From JBKGYG01 sp046546235 (lineage in GTDB: Bacteria > Bacillota > Clostridia > Lachnospirales > DSM-24629): a DNA stretch of 29,808 nt. Below the pieces are notes generated by a model. The model was not told the DNA's origin and ran no database searches. It saw only the letters and a program-made list of their open reading frames with translations. The position numbers were made by a program, and so were the translations under genes. The stretch spans positions 1 to 29,808 of the forward strand of contig JBKGYG010000017.1 in NCBI GenBank assembly GCA_046546235.1. The letters are read 5' to 3'. Positions 22,120 to 29,808 of this stretch are shown one piece after another (positions within the stretch are counted from its first letter, which is position 1; each line of letters starts with the position of its first letter).

Positions 22120-24423
22120 ATGAACTGCTTTAAAATTTTAGATATTGAGCCAACTAGAGATAAAAATGTTATTGAGAATGCATATTCTAACTTAGTGGGG
22201 AATTATTCTCAAGGGAATGATCCTGAATACTTAAATATACTAATGCAAGCTTATAGAGAGGCTATAGAAATAGCAAGTGAAAAAGATCAGGAAGGAGAAT
22301 CTTTAACTAATGATTTAGTAGAATCTGATGATAGTTCATTAGATGATATAACTTCTAAGTATTATTATATTAAAAATGTAGAAGATAAAAGCAAAGTAGA
22401 AGAATTTAACTTCTTATATAATAGGATTAATGATAAAATTGATAAGTATAATTTAATTCAGATAAGAACGTCAATAGATAAAATTAAAGAATTATATCCA
22501 TATAATCTTGATATTTTGATTTTAGAAGCTAGATATTTTATAAATCTAGGTAAGATTAATGAAGCAACAAAAATATATAATTTTATCATTAAAGAAAGAA
22601 GAAAAGATATAAAAGCTTATTTGCATAGAGGAGAGTTGTACTTTAGATTAGGTAAACTGTATAGGGCATATGATGATTATAAAAAAGTCCTTGAATTTGA
22701 TAAAAAATCTAAAGAAGCTTTATTTATGTTAGGCAAAATATGTATTAGTTTAGAAAAATATGATAAAGCCATTGAATATCTAGAAAGACATAAAGATTTA
22801 TTTCATTCAAATGAAGATACAGAAATGCTCTTAGACTCAGCTTATTATTACAGAATTAGTGCATTTAAAAATAGATTAGATAATAATCCTAATGATAACG
22901 AAGCTAGGTATGAATTAGCAAAATCATATTTTACTTTTTTCAAATTGGAGAATTGTTATGATATATTGACTCAAGATTCAATTGAAAAAACAAGTGAAAT
23001 GTATATTTTGTTATATAAAGTCCTTACAATGATGGACAAGGATGAATTATGTTTAAAAACAATGAATGAAGGCGTAAAAAAATATCCAGAAGACCCAGAA
23101 ATAAATTATCTAAAAGGATTTATACTACAAAAAAAGGGTCAAAATAAAGAAGCAATTAAATATTATGAAAAGGCGATTAGTTTAGACTCTAATAATGTAA
23201 AATATTATGAAGATAACGCTAGGGCTCTTCTAAAAGTTAATCGATATAAAGATACGGTTGAATGTTGTGATAATGGACTTAATACAAAACCAAAAAAACC
23301 TTTGCTATTTAAATATAAAGCAGAAGCCCTTTATGAACTTAAAAAGTATGAAGAAAGTCTAGAAAACTGTGATAAATGTCTTAATCTAAATAAGAATTTA
23401 ATTGAGCCTTATATTATAAAAATGAAGGTCTATAACGCTATAAATGATTACAAGACTACTTTAAAAACATATGAGAAAGCTGATAAGTTAGGATATAATA
23501 CACCTGAACTCTTTATTGAAAAAGGTAATGCATTACGCAATTTAAAAAAATATGAAGAAGCTATTAAAAACTATAACATAGCTCTTGAAATGGATAATAA
23601 TAATTACTGTATATATTTAAAAAAAGCATTATGTCACTACGAAGTAGGTCAGTACGTAAAAGCAATTGAACTAATAGAAAAATCATTAGAAATAAACCCA
23701 AATATAGAACAAGCATACTACTATAAAGCCTTATGCCTTAAGGAATTGTCTAATGAAAAAGAAATGTTGAGTGCAATTAATACTGGTATAAGGTTAAAAG
23801 GTAATATTCTACATAAGTTTTATTATTTAAAAGGTAAGCATTTAGAGAACAAAAACAATTATAGTAAAGCATTAAAAAATTATAGAAAAGCTATAGAAAT
23901 TGAACCAGAGAATACTACTTATCAATATGATATTGGAATGATTTTAAAACAGTTAAACAAACTAGAAGAATCTAAAAACTATCTTAATAAGGCAATAGAA
24001 GTAGAAACTAATAAGTTAGATGCATTAATTGGTAAAAGCCATTCACTCTTTTGTTTAGGTAAATTGGAAGAAAGTCTTGAATTAATTGACAAGGCTTGCA
24101 AACTTGATCCTAATAATCTAATTGCTAATCAACACAAAGCACTTTGTTTATATCAATTAGAGAAAATTGAAGAAGCAGAAGTATTTTGTGATAAGGGTCT
24201 TGAAAAATTTCCAGATAATGAACAACTTATTCTTCTTAAAACAAATATATTATATGAAAAAAAGGAATTTAAAAATGGATTAAAGTATGCTAATCAGTTA
24301 CTTAAGATGAATTCAGCTTCAGAAAAATATAATTTATTAAAGAATGAAATGGAAAGCCGGTTAAAGGGAAAAAGAAAAAGAAAGAGTAATAAAGAAATTA
24401 GGAAAACTAGCAGTAAAAATTAA
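22120..24423 (+). CDS. Large TPR-repeat protein with degenerate J-domain-like N-terminus
   Basis: A 767-residue soluble protein. The first 50 residues (FKILDIEPTRDKNVIENAYSNLV, then YLNILMQAYREAIEIA) follow the helix pattern of a DnaJ J-domain, but the HPD tripeptide needed to stimulate Hsp70 is missing. From about residue 115 to 745 it is made of tetratricopeptide repeats; I count at least twelve units of the type YxEAIKxYxxALExDPNN. The tail is strongly basic (KGKRKRKSNKE). There is no signal peptide or membrane segment. It is most likely a scaffold for protein-protein contacts; the partner is unknown and neighbours give no hint. It has its own promoter, and a hairpin follows its stop codon. 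Confidence 0.85.
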   Translation: MNCFKILDIEPTRDKNVIENAYSNLVGNYSQGNDPEYLNILMQAYREAIEIASEKDQEGESLTNDLVESDDSSLDDITSKYYYIKNVEDKSKVEEFNFLYNRINDKIDKYNLIQIRTSIDKIKELYPYNLDILILEARYFINLGKINEATKIYNFIIKERRKDIKAYLHRGELYFRLGKLYRAYDDYKKVLEFDKKSKEALFMLGKICISLEKYDKAIEYLERHKDLFHSNEDTEMLLDSAYYYRISAFKNRLDNNPNDNEARYELAKSYFTFFKLENCYDILTQDSIEKTSEMYILLYKVLTMMDKDELCLKTMNEGVKKYPEDPEINYLKGFILQKKGQNKEAIKYYEKAISLDSNNVKYYEDNARALLKVNRYKDTVECCDNGLNTKPKKPLLFKYKAEALYELKKYEESLENCDKCLNLNKNLIEPYIIKMKVYNAINDYKTTLKTYEKADKLGYNTPELFIEKGNALRNLKKYEEAIKNYNIALEMDNNNYCIYLKKALCHYEVGQYVKAIELIEKSLEINPNIEQAYYYKALCLKELSNEKEMLSAINTGIRLKGNILHKFYYLKGKHLENKNNYSKALKNYRKAIEIEPENTTYQYDIGMILKQLNKLEESKNYLNKAIEVETNKLDALIGKSHSLFCLGKLEESLELIDKACKLDPNNLIANQHKALCLYQLEKIEEAEVFCDKGLEKFPDNEQLILLKTNILYEKKEFKNGLKYANQLLKMNSASEKYNLLKNEMESRLKGKRKRKSNKEIRKTSSKN

Positions 24424-24451
24424 AAAGCAATTTTTTAAATAAGTGCAGTCT

Positions 24452-24476
24452 AACCCCATCTTGAGAAGATGGGGTT
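24452..24476 (+). terminator. Strong hairpin after the TPR-protein gene
   Basis: Eleven perfect pairs, AACCCCATCTT (24452-24462) with AAGATGGGGTT (24466-24476), close a GAG loop. Only three T residues follow, so termination could be partial. Confidence 0.65.
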
Positions 24477-24497
24477 TACAGTTTGCAGACAAAATAA

Positions 24498-24641
24498 TTT
24501 AATATAACGTTTACTGGATGTGGCGACAGAAAAGATATAAGCAGAGAAACTTCTAGAAAAAAGATAGATAAAAACACATTAGTTAAAACTTATACAATTA
24601 ACTCTGATGATATAAAAACTGACGAAGTAGAAGATGCGTAA
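24498..24641 (+). pseudogene. Decayed lipoprotein gene fragment
   Basis: In one frame the sequence reads NITFTGCGDRKDISRET and continues to DEVEDA followed by a stop at 24639-24641, about 47 codons. The TGC-G-D segment looks like a lipobox with the usual polar stretch after it, but the hydrophobic signal region and start codon are missing; an in-frame stop lies immediately upstream. It is best read as a remnant of a small lipoprotein gene. The evidence is only a short pattern, so chance is possible. The rest of the 306-base gap holds the hairpin before it and the PadR promoter after it. Confidence 0.35.
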
Positions 24642-24673
24642 AATTTATTGGTTTTTGTAACAATGATAATTTG

Positions 24674-24702
24674 TTGACATTATACAACGTTGGATATATA
24701 AT
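24674..24702 (+). promoter_or_regulatory. Sigma-A promoter of the PadR operon
   Basis: TTGACA (24674-24679) and TATAAT (24697-24702) with an optimal 17-bp spacer. One operator-like motif lies inside the spacer and another just after the expected start site. Confidence 0.88.
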
Positions 24703-24725
24703 ATTATTATAAACAACATTGGATA
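24684..24725 (+). promoter_or_regulatory. Paired candidate PadR operators (CAACGTTG type)
   Basis: ACAACGTTGG (24684-24693), embedded in the near-palindrome TATACAACGTTGGATA, lies between -35 and -10. ACAACATTGGATA (24713-24725) lies just downstream of the expected transcription start. The same core recurs before the next gene. Position over the promoter suggests autorepression by the PadR protein. Confidence 0.6.
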
Positions 24726-24738
24726 GGAGATGAAAGGT

Positions 24739-25449
24739 TTGATAAAAACACTTATTTTATTTTATTTAAGCATAAAACCTACACATGGATATGAAATACA
24801 AAAATTTATTCAGATTAATAACATGGATGATTGGACAAAAATTCAATCAGGATCAATTTATTACGCTTTAAGTAAATTAGAGAAAGAAGGTTTTATTACA
24901 TTATTTAATGAAGAGAAAATAGGAGGTAAAGTTAGAAAAATATATATGATTACAGATGCAGGCAGAGAGATTTTAGAGCAATATCAATTAGAAGAATTAA
25001 GCAGGGATATATATGATGTTGGTTCGGATAAATTTATTATTTATCCAATTTTAAAAGGATTAGATAAAAATTTGATAGTTAATCAAGTTAGAGACCATAT
25101 ATCTAAACTAATCAATAAGAGAAATTATATTCAAAAATGGCAAAATCTTAAAGTCAATTCTAATACACTAAAAGTAGAAAAATTAAGTTATGAAATGATG
25201 CTATCTAACATTGACTATCAAATAAATTGGCATGAAGCTTTAATTGAAGACGTAGAAGATTGTTTGGAATTAAGCAACAAAGTATCTCAATTGATTAAAA
25301 AAATTGATTTTTCAACTATAGATGATGTTAATGATGCCTACGTATCATCAGAAAAGGATAATGTAGAAAAGTTAAAACAAGAGATATTAGATAATCCTGA
25401 AAATGCAGAAGAAAAACTTGAAAAATTAATTAAAATATTAGGGAAGTAA
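24739..25449 (+). CDS. PadR-family transcriptional regulator
   Basis: A protein of about 236 residues. The N-terminal winged helix is characteristic: ILFYLSIKPTHGYEIQKFI, then WTKIQSGSIYYALSKLEKEGFI and the wing GGKVRKIYMITDAG. A long, mostly helical C-terminal part with charged heptads follows, expected to mediate dimerisation. PadR proteins repress nearby detoxification or efflux genes until an inducer binds. The start is uncertain: TTG 24739 is 9 bases after TAGGAG, while the ATG at 24730 abuts that site with no spacing. Operators before it and before the following flavoprotein gene suggest control of both itself and the redox genes downstream. The last 60 residues are acidic and lack a clear match. 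Confidence 0.88.
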   Translation: MIKTLILFYLSIKPTHGYEIQKFIQINNMDDWTKIQSGSIYYALSKLEKEGFITLFNEEKIGGKVRKIYMITDAGREILEQYQLEELSRDIYDVGSDKFIIYPILKGLDKNLIVNQVRDHISKLINKRNYIQKWQNLKVNSNTLKVEKLSYEMMLSNIDYQINWHEALIEDVEDCLELSNKVSQLIKKIDFSTIDDVNDAYVSSEKDNVEKLKQEILDNPENAEEKLEKLIKILGK

Positions 25450-25475
25450 TGTACAATAAAAATTTTTATCTCTTA

Positions 25476-25491
25476 ACATCCAACGTTGGGT
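25476..25491 (+). promoter_or_regulatory. Third candidate PadR operator
   Basis: A perfect palindrome CCAACGTTGG at 25480-25489 sits between the PadR gene and the flavoprotein gene. It matches the motifs over the PadR promoter. A TTAACA at 25473-25478 could be a -35 element, but no well-spaced -10 box was found. Confidence 0.6.
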
Positions 25492-25516
25492 ATATAGTAA
25501 AGGAGTGTTATAATAT

Positions 25517-26314
25517 ATGAAAATATTAGTAGTAATGGGAAGCCCAAGAAAGAAAGATGGATACAATATTTGTAAGGTTATTGAAGAGAATATGACGCAA
25601 AAGGGTCATATAACTTTTGAATATGTACAATTAAAGGACCTAAACATTGAAGAATGTAGAGGTTGTTGCTTATGTTTACAAAAAGGAGAAGATTATTGTC
25701 CAATTAGAGATGATATAAAAATGGTAAGAGCTAAACTAAATGATTCAGACGGTATTATATTTAATTCACCAGTTTATGCTCAACAGATTACTGGTTCATT
25801 TAAAAAAGTTATTGACCGACTAGCTTATTTATTTCATAGACCTGAACTTATTGGCAAACCAGCAATTACTCTTGTTACAACAGATGGTGGGGGTCAAGGG
25901 GTTACACAAAAATATCTTAAAATGACTGCAGGGGGTTGGGGTTGCAACTTAGTGAATCAAGTAACAGTAATATCACAAATGTTTTTCAAAGAAAAAGAGT
26001 TATATAATGAAAAATATAAGATAAAAAAAGAAAAAGAATTAAAAAATATTTCAGATGCCTTTTACAGAACTGTTAAGATGAAGAAATTGCCAAGACCAAG
26101 TTATTACGACATTTATATGTTTAATGGATTGAAAAGTAAGACTTATATGTCAGAAGTAGATTATAATTATTGGGAGAATAAGGGATGGCTTAATAGTAAT
26201 TATTACTATAAGACTAAAATAAGCATAGGGAAAAAATTTTTTGGTTATATGATTGATAGTATGATTAGATTAATGTGGAATAAGATGCAGAAGAATAAAA
26301 CGATAAAACAATAG
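25517..26314 (+). CDS. Flavodoxin-fold NAD(P)H-dependent oxidoreductase with cysteine motif
   Basis: The 265-residue protein begins with the FMN-binding pattern of NADPH-dependent FMN reductases (LVVMGSPRKKDGYN). A cysteine group follows (Cys47, Cys50, Cys51, Cys53, Cys61 in ECRGCCLCLQKGEDYC), then IIFNSPVYAQQITGSFKKVIDR, the usual FMN-binding loop. Such CxxC flavoproteins of anaerobes are often called iron-sulfur flavoproteins, though the spacing here is not the textbook cluster motif. The C-terminal 90 residues are basic and aromatic and do not match the core fold. Context (PadR regulator before, nitroreductase after) points to reduction of quinones, nitro compounds or oxidants. The ribosome site AGGAG is 11 bases before ATG, a longish spacing. 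Confidence 0.85.
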   Translation: MKILVVMGSPRKKDGYNICKVIEENMTQKGHITFEYVQLKDLNIEECRGCCLCLQKGEDYCPIRDDIKMVRAKLNDSDGIIFNSPVYAQQITGSFKKVIDRLAYLFHRPELIGKPAITLVTTDGGGQGVTQKYLKMTAGGWGCNLVNQVTVISQMFFKEKELYNEKYKIKKEKELKNISDAFYRTVKMKKLPRPSYYDIYMFNGLKSKTYMSEVDYNYWENKGWLNSNYYYKTKISIGKKFFGYMIDSMIRLMWNKMQKNKTIKQ

Positions 26315-26339
26315 AGTAGAAACCTTACTAATCTTTTTA

Positions 26340-26359
26340 GTTTATGATACACTATAAAC
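26340..26359 (+). promoter_or_regulatory. Inverted repeat before the nitroreductase gene
   Basis: GTTTAT (26340-26345) and ATAAAC (26354-26359) form a perfect 6-8-6 inverted repeat in the 74-base gap. It differs from the CAACGTTG motif. It could be an operator or a weak hairpin; no consensus promoter is apparent beside it. Confidence 0.25.
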
Positions 26360-26388
26360 AAAATAAAAGTAATAGGAGGTTGTTTAAT

Positions 26389-26916
26389 ATGGAATTTCTA
26401 GAATTTGCTAAGAAAAGATATTCAGTTCGTAAATTTCAAGATAAACCTATAGAAAAAGAAAAATTACTTCAAGTAATAGAGGCAGCAAGAATTGCACCCT
26501 CTGCAGTTAATTTTCAGCCTTGGCAATTTATCATTGTTCAAGATGAAGAAGTAAAAGAAAAACTGTATGAAACTTATCAAAGAGATTGGATTAAAAGTGC
26601 TCCTGCAATTATAGTAGCTTGTGGAGATCATAGCAAATCTTGGAGAAGAAGAGATGGTAAAGACCATTGTGATATAGATATTGCTATTGCTGTTGATCAT
26701 ATGACTCTTGCAGCTGCACAACTGGGCCTTGGAACTTGTTGGGTATGTGCTTTTAATTCAGCGAGATGTCACGGATTATTAGACTTACCTTCTAATTTGG
26801 AAGTGATTGCTTTATTGCCAATAGGGTATCCTGAAGGAGAAGTTAATCCTAATCGCTATGAAAATAAAAGAGCTAAGTTAGATGATATAGTTAGTTGGAA
26901 TGAATATAGAAAATAA
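26389..26916 (+). CDS. Nitroreductase-family FMN oxidoreductase
   Basis: The 175-residue protein has the nitroreductase fold pattern: FAKKRYSVRKFQDKPI (FMN phosphate contact), ARIAPSAVNFQPWQFIIV, and AAAQLGLGTCWVCAF with the ending VIALLPIGYPEG. It reduces nitroaromatics, quinones or similar acceptors with NAD(P)H. Length is typical of the short Clostridia-type members. I choose ATG 26389, 9 bases after AGGAGG; a longer start at 26344 has no ribosome site. The neighbouring flavoprotein and PadR regulator suggest one inducible redox-detoxification group, ended by the terminator after this gene. Confidence 0.92.
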   Translation: MEFLEFAKKRYSVRKFQDKPIEKEKLLQVIEAARIAPSAVNFQPWQFIIVQDEEVKEKLYETYQRDWIKSAPAIIVACGDHSKSWRRRDGKDHCDIDIAIAVDHMTLAAAQLGLGTCWVCAFNSARCHGLLDLPSNLEVIALLPIGYPEGEVNPNRYENKRAKLDDIVSWNEYRK

Positions 26917-26919
26917 ATA

Positions 26920-26961
26920 AAAAAGACAAAAGAGCAATTTTTCTTGTTCTTTTGTCTTTTT
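26920..26961 (+). terminator. Intrinsic terminator after the nitroreductase gene
   Basis: AAAAAGACAAAAGAGCAA pairs with TTGTTCTTTTGTCTTTTT (18 pairs, one G-U) around a short T-rich loop and ends in T residues. Being A-rich on the left and T-rich on the right, it could work in both directions. Confidence 0.9.
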
Positions 26962-27055
26962 GCATGAACTTTATTAAAATCTTCTGCGTCGTCTTGATCT
27001 TTTAGGTCTATAATATAATTAATACATTTAAATAGAAAATTATGAATGACATTTC

Positions 27056-27084
27056 TTGACAGAAATATTTAAATCCATTAAAAT
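27056..27084 (+). promoter_or_regulatory. Probable promoter of the amidohydrolase/ArsR operon
   Basis: TTGACA (27056-27061) and TAAAAT (27079-27084) are spaced by 17 bp. The leader would be about 135 bases. The surrounding gap (26962-27225) is very AT-rich and contains repeated TTTATTTAA-like words but no supported gene. Confidence 0.6.
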
Positions 27085-27106
27085 AACATTAAACAGTTAA
27101 TTAACA

Positions 27107-27119
27107 TTTATTAAATAAA
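27107..27119 (+). promoter_or_regulatory. Palindrome near the amidohydrolase promoter, candidate operator
   Basis: TTTATTAAATAAA is a perfect 6-1-6 palindrome about 20 bases after the -10 box. Related words occur at about 27171 (GTTTATTTAAC) and 27187 (GTTATTTAATA). ArsR-family proteins bind AT-rich palindromes of about this size, and an ArsR-type regulator is the second gene of the operon. AT-rich sequence makes chance palindromes common. Confidence 0.35.
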
Positions 27120-27225
27120 CGCTTATGATAAAGAGTCTTTTTTTTACTGATAATATTAAATGTTTATTTAACAAAAATTAAGTAGTTATTTAATATAAGA
27201 AAAAATATATTATGGAGGTTTTTAA

Positions 27226-28704
27226 ATGTTAGGAATGTCATTTTCAAAAGATAAAAGTTCTAGAAGTATGATTTTAAAGAATGTTAACTTAATTGATGGA
27301 TTAAATAACCAGCTAAAAACAGATATGACAATTATAATTGAGAGCGGTAAAATTACAAAAATAGGAAAAACAAAAGAAATAAGTATACCTAAAAGTGCTG
27401 AAGTTCTTGAACTATCAGGAAAAACAGTTATCCCTGGATTAATCGATTCTCATCTCCATCTTTTGCAATCTGGAGTCGACGACTTTATGAAACCTTATGC
27501 AGAAAGTGTTATGAAGAAATTAAAAAGAAATGCTTACATAACTTTAAAATCAGGTGTGACGACTGTTAGGAATATGCCTGGTGCACCTGGAAATAGTGTG
27601 CTTAAATTCAGAGATAAGATTAATAAAGAGCAAATCTTAGGGCCAAGAATAGTAAACTCAGGACCAGCTCTTACTATTCCCTATGGATATTTTAGCTTAA
27701 GATCGTATATTCCATTTAATAAAATAGTACGATTTGTTTTTAGTTATATCTTTAAGGTAAGAGGACTATCAATTGATATAGAGAGTGAAAAAGATGTAGA
27801 AGATGCAGTAAAAAAAGCGATAAACAATGGTGCAGATTTTATAAAAACTATTACCCCAGGAACACCTTTTGCAATAGGTGGTGATTGTGAAAAATTAAAA
27901 GAAGAGTTATTAGAAAAAGGGGTTAAATTAGAATTTATAGAAGCAAAAATGAAATCAGAAATACTAGAAGCCATAGTAAAAGAGGCTCATAGTCAAGGAC
28001 TAAAAGTAGTTACTCATACTATTTGTGGCCCTGATGGTTTTAAAAAAGCAGTAAAAATAGGTGTGGATAGTATAGAACATACACCATTTGGATTAATAGA
28101 TGATGAGACATTTGATATGATGAAGAGTAGAAATATATATTGGGTACCAACGGCTTACCCATTTTTTCATTGGAAGAATCTTATAGATAATGAAAAAGTT
28201 TATGATACACCTAAGATGAAAGAATTAATTCCTGAGCCATTTCATTCTTTAGGAAAAAAATCTTTAAAACAAGTTAGGGATGGAATAAAAAAGGGAGATA
28301 ATCCTATATGGACTAGGTTTTATAAACAGATGGAACCTTTTCAAAAAGAATACTTTCCTACTAATTTTAAACGAGCTATTGAAAAAGGAATTAAAATCGT
28401 AGCAGGAGTAGATGCTGGTGCTTCAGGGGCAGGATATGTTCCCCATGGCCAACTGTATCACGAATTAGAACTTTTTGTTAAAAATGGAATGAGTGAATTT
28501 GAAGCTATTCAAACGGCAACTAAAAATGCATCAGAATTATTAGGAATGGAAAATGAAGTGGGAACTATAGAAGTAGGGAAATATGGAGATTTTGTAATTT
28601 TAGATAAAAGCCCACTGGATAATATATCTAATCTAAAGAGCATTTACTTAGTTATAAAAGATGGTGAGGTTGTTTTTGATAATAATAAGAATATAAGTAA
28701 ATAG
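27226..28704 (+). CDS. Metal-dependent amidohydrolase family protein (imidazolonepropionase/prolidase-like)
   Basis: The 492-residue protein shows the amidohydrolase barrel signs: an N-terminal small beta domain (LKNVNLIDGLNN, GKTVIPGLIDSHLHL with metal ligands His76 and His78), GVTTVRNMPG, a bridging-lysine candidate in ADFIKTITPG, VVTHT and SIEHTPFG histidines, the AGVDAG aspartate and the closing ASELLGM...GTIEVGKYGDFVILD that completes the beta domain. The family includes imidazolonepropionase and Xaa-Pro dipeptidases that hydrolyse cyclic amides or N-acyl amino acids; the substrate here is not readable. There is no signal peptide. The ribosome site is TATGGAGG. The regulator gene follows after 21 bases, implying a self-controlled two-gene operon. 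Confidence 0.88.
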   Translation: MLGMSFSKDKSSRSMILKNVNLIDGLNNQLKTDMTIIIESGKITKIGKTKEISIPKSAEVLELSGKTVIPGLIDSHLHLLQSGVDDFMKPYAESVMKKLKRNAYITLKSGVTTVRNMPGAPGNSVLKFRDKINKEQILGPRIVNSGPALTIPYGYFSLRSYIPFNKIVRFVFSYIFKVRGLSIDIESEKDVEDAVKKAINNGADFIKTITPGTPFAIGGDCEKLKEELLEKGVKLEFIEAKMKSEILEAIVKEAHSQGLKVVTHTICGPDGFKKAVKIGVDSIEHTPFGLIDDETFDMMKSRNIYWVPTAYPFFHWKNLIDNEKVYDTPKMKELIPEPFHSLGKKSLKQVRDGIKKGDNPIWTRFYKQMEPFQKEYFPTNFKRAIEKGIKIVAGVDAGASGAGYVPHGQLYHELELFVKNGMSEFEAIQTATKNASELLGMENEVGTIEVGKYGDFVILDKSPLDNISNLKSIYLVIKDGEVVFDNNKNISK

Positions 28705-28725
28705 ATTATTTTCTGGAGGTACAAT

Positions 28726-29793
28726 ATGGAAAAATATTTGGAAAGAATTGAATTGGAAACAGACCCAATATGTGAGATGTTATTTTGTCTGCATAGAGTT
28801 GGCATTAATGATAAATACAAAGAAAATTTGAGTGATTATGGTCTTGAGTTAGATGGGGAAATTAATGACTGGATTGTTAAAGTTGCGGAAGAATTCAAGC
28901 CTGCAAAAAAAGAATTATTAAGTAATTATGTTACAGAAGAAGGATTTTTTGTATTAGGATTATCTTTTATACTAAAGCAATTTAATGAAGAGGTAACTTT
29001 TGAAGAATTTATTAATGCTGTTAAAAAAACACCTAACGATGAATTAATCTTTATGTTGTTAGCACCTGGATGCGAAGGTAAGCTTACTAAAGAGAAATTA
29101 TCTGAGTTAAAAAAAGATAATAAAGCAATTGATATTATTGAAAAATATTTTTCTGTTGCTTCTAATACAAAATGGACTATATACAAAATCTTAAGTAAAC
29201 CTGAATCTGTAAGAGAAGAACTAATAGAATTAATAACATATTTTTATAACAAGTTTTACAAAGAAAAAGAAGTAGAGATTCAAAAATTCCTAAGTAAGCA
29301 TATAAAAGATAACGAAGAGCAACTAAAGTTTTCATTTATTAAGAGTATTCTTCAAATTATGCCAGAAAATTACCTTGAAAAAATATTAGCTGAGAAAGAA
29401 TCTATAGATGTATTAATTTCTTATAGTGTTGAATATGGTAGTTATTTTGCTATAGGTGAAGATGAATTTGTCATAGGGTATAGATATTCGGAGTTAATGG
29501 AGGTACTATTAGGAGAAACAAATAGCATATTAAATCAAGCTAATTTACTAAGAATTTTATCTGATAAGACTAGACTAAAGATACTTTTAGAAATGAGATC
29601 AGGTTCAAAATATTTAACTGAAATAGCTGAAAAACTTGGGATTAGTAATCCAGCAGTTAAATATCACTTTAACAAATTTTTAAGTGTTGGTTTGATAGAA
29701 ATTGAAAAATTAGAAAATAGGATTTATTACAGGCTGAAAAAAGAAACCATAGTTAAACTTATTGAGGAGTTAAAAAAAAGTTTTGATTTGTAA
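28726..29793 (+). CDS. Regulator with C-terminal ArsR-type winged helix and uncharacterised N-terminal domain
   Basis: The 355-residue protein has an ArsR-type helix-turn-helix at about residues 265-350 (LLRILSDKTRLKILLEMRSG, then YLTEIAEKLGISNPAVKYHFNKFLSVGLIEIEK and a wing). The first 260 residues are mostly helical and charged, with no family I recognise; no ArsR metal-binding CxC motif is seen in the HTH. Similar long proteins with HTH at the end occur in Firmicutes. The N-terminal part probably senses a ligand. It lies 21 bases after the amidohydrolase gene with GGAGG before ATG, so it likely regulates that gene and itself. The coding frame ends 15 bases before the window edge. Confidence 0.8.
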   Translation: MEKYLERIELETDPICEMLFCLHRVGINDKYKENLSDYGLELDGEINDWIVKVAEEFKPAKKELLSNYVTEEGFFVLGLSFILKQFNEEVTFEEFINAVKKTPNDELIFMLLAPGCEGKLTKEKLSELKKDNKAIDIIEKYFSVASNTKWTIYKILSKPESVREELIELITYFYNKFYKEKEVEIQKFLSKHIKDNEEQLKFSFIKSILQIMPENYLEKILAEKESIDVLISYSVEYGSYFAIGEDEFVIGYRYSELMEVLLGETNSILNQANLLRILSDKTRLKILLEMRSGSKYLTEIAEKLGISNPAVKYHFNKFLSVGLIEIEKLENRIYYRLKKETIVKLIEELKKSFDL

Positions 29794-29808
29794 AGGACAA
29801 AAGTGGCT

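Overview
The window is AT-rich, uses strong AGGAGG-type ribosome sites and has every recognisable gene on the + strand. Protein families and gene style point to a Gram-positive anaerobe of the Clostridia; the genus cannot be fixed from the sequence. No tRNA, rRNA, CRISPR array, transposase or phage gene was seen.

Region 1 (1-19267) is one long catabolic locus built around a bacterial microcompartment (BMC). It opens with the 3' part of a DeoR-family repressor gene. A terminator, a directly repeated candidate operator and a good sigma-A promoter follow. Next come a ribose-type ABC importer (lipoprotein, double ATPase, permease), an MtnK-type kinase, an MtnA-type isomerase, a class II aldolase and a CoA-acylating aldehyde dehydrogenase. 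Four BMC-H shell proteins, a PduL phosphotransacylase, a BMC-P vertex protein and a PduT-like tandem BMC protein come after that. Then come a solute-binding-fold protein without signal peptide, an iron alcohol dehydrogenase, a CoA-disulfide-reductase-type flavoprotein, and a CoA-transferase-like pair whose two genes are separated by dhaK and dhaL homologues.

The enzymes read as a DHAP-shunt pathway. A 5-modified pentose (5-deoxyribose or 5-methylthioribose, both by-products of S-adenosylmethionine use) is imported, phosphorylated at C1, isomerised to the 1-phospho-ketose and split into DHAP and an aldehyde. The aldehyde would then be oxidised to acyl-CoA and acyl-phosphate, or reduced to alcohol, inside a protein shell. 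Aldolase, aldehyde dehydrogenase and PduL each carry a terminal amphipathic helix of matching pattern, which suggests that aldehyde production and use are encapsulated while kinase and isomerase stay outside. I know of no characterised BMC with this chemistry, and this is the main discovery candidate. Secondary novelties are a BMC-H gene with two translation starts (long Lys-rich form and short canonical form), the cytoplasmic solute-binding-like protein, and the interrupted CoA-transferase pair.

Region 2 (19268-24729) holds a citrate synthase with its own terminator, a patatin-like lipase, a perfect 105-bp tandem duplication carrying a palindromic terminator, a large TPR protein with a degenerate J-like start, and a decayed lipoprotein fragment.

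Region 3 (24730-29808) has a PadR regulator with three copies of a CAACGTTG-type operator, a cysteine-containing flavodoxin-fold reductase and a nitroreductase. It ends with a metal-dependent amidohydrolase followed by a regulator with a C-terminal ArsR-type helix-turn-helix.
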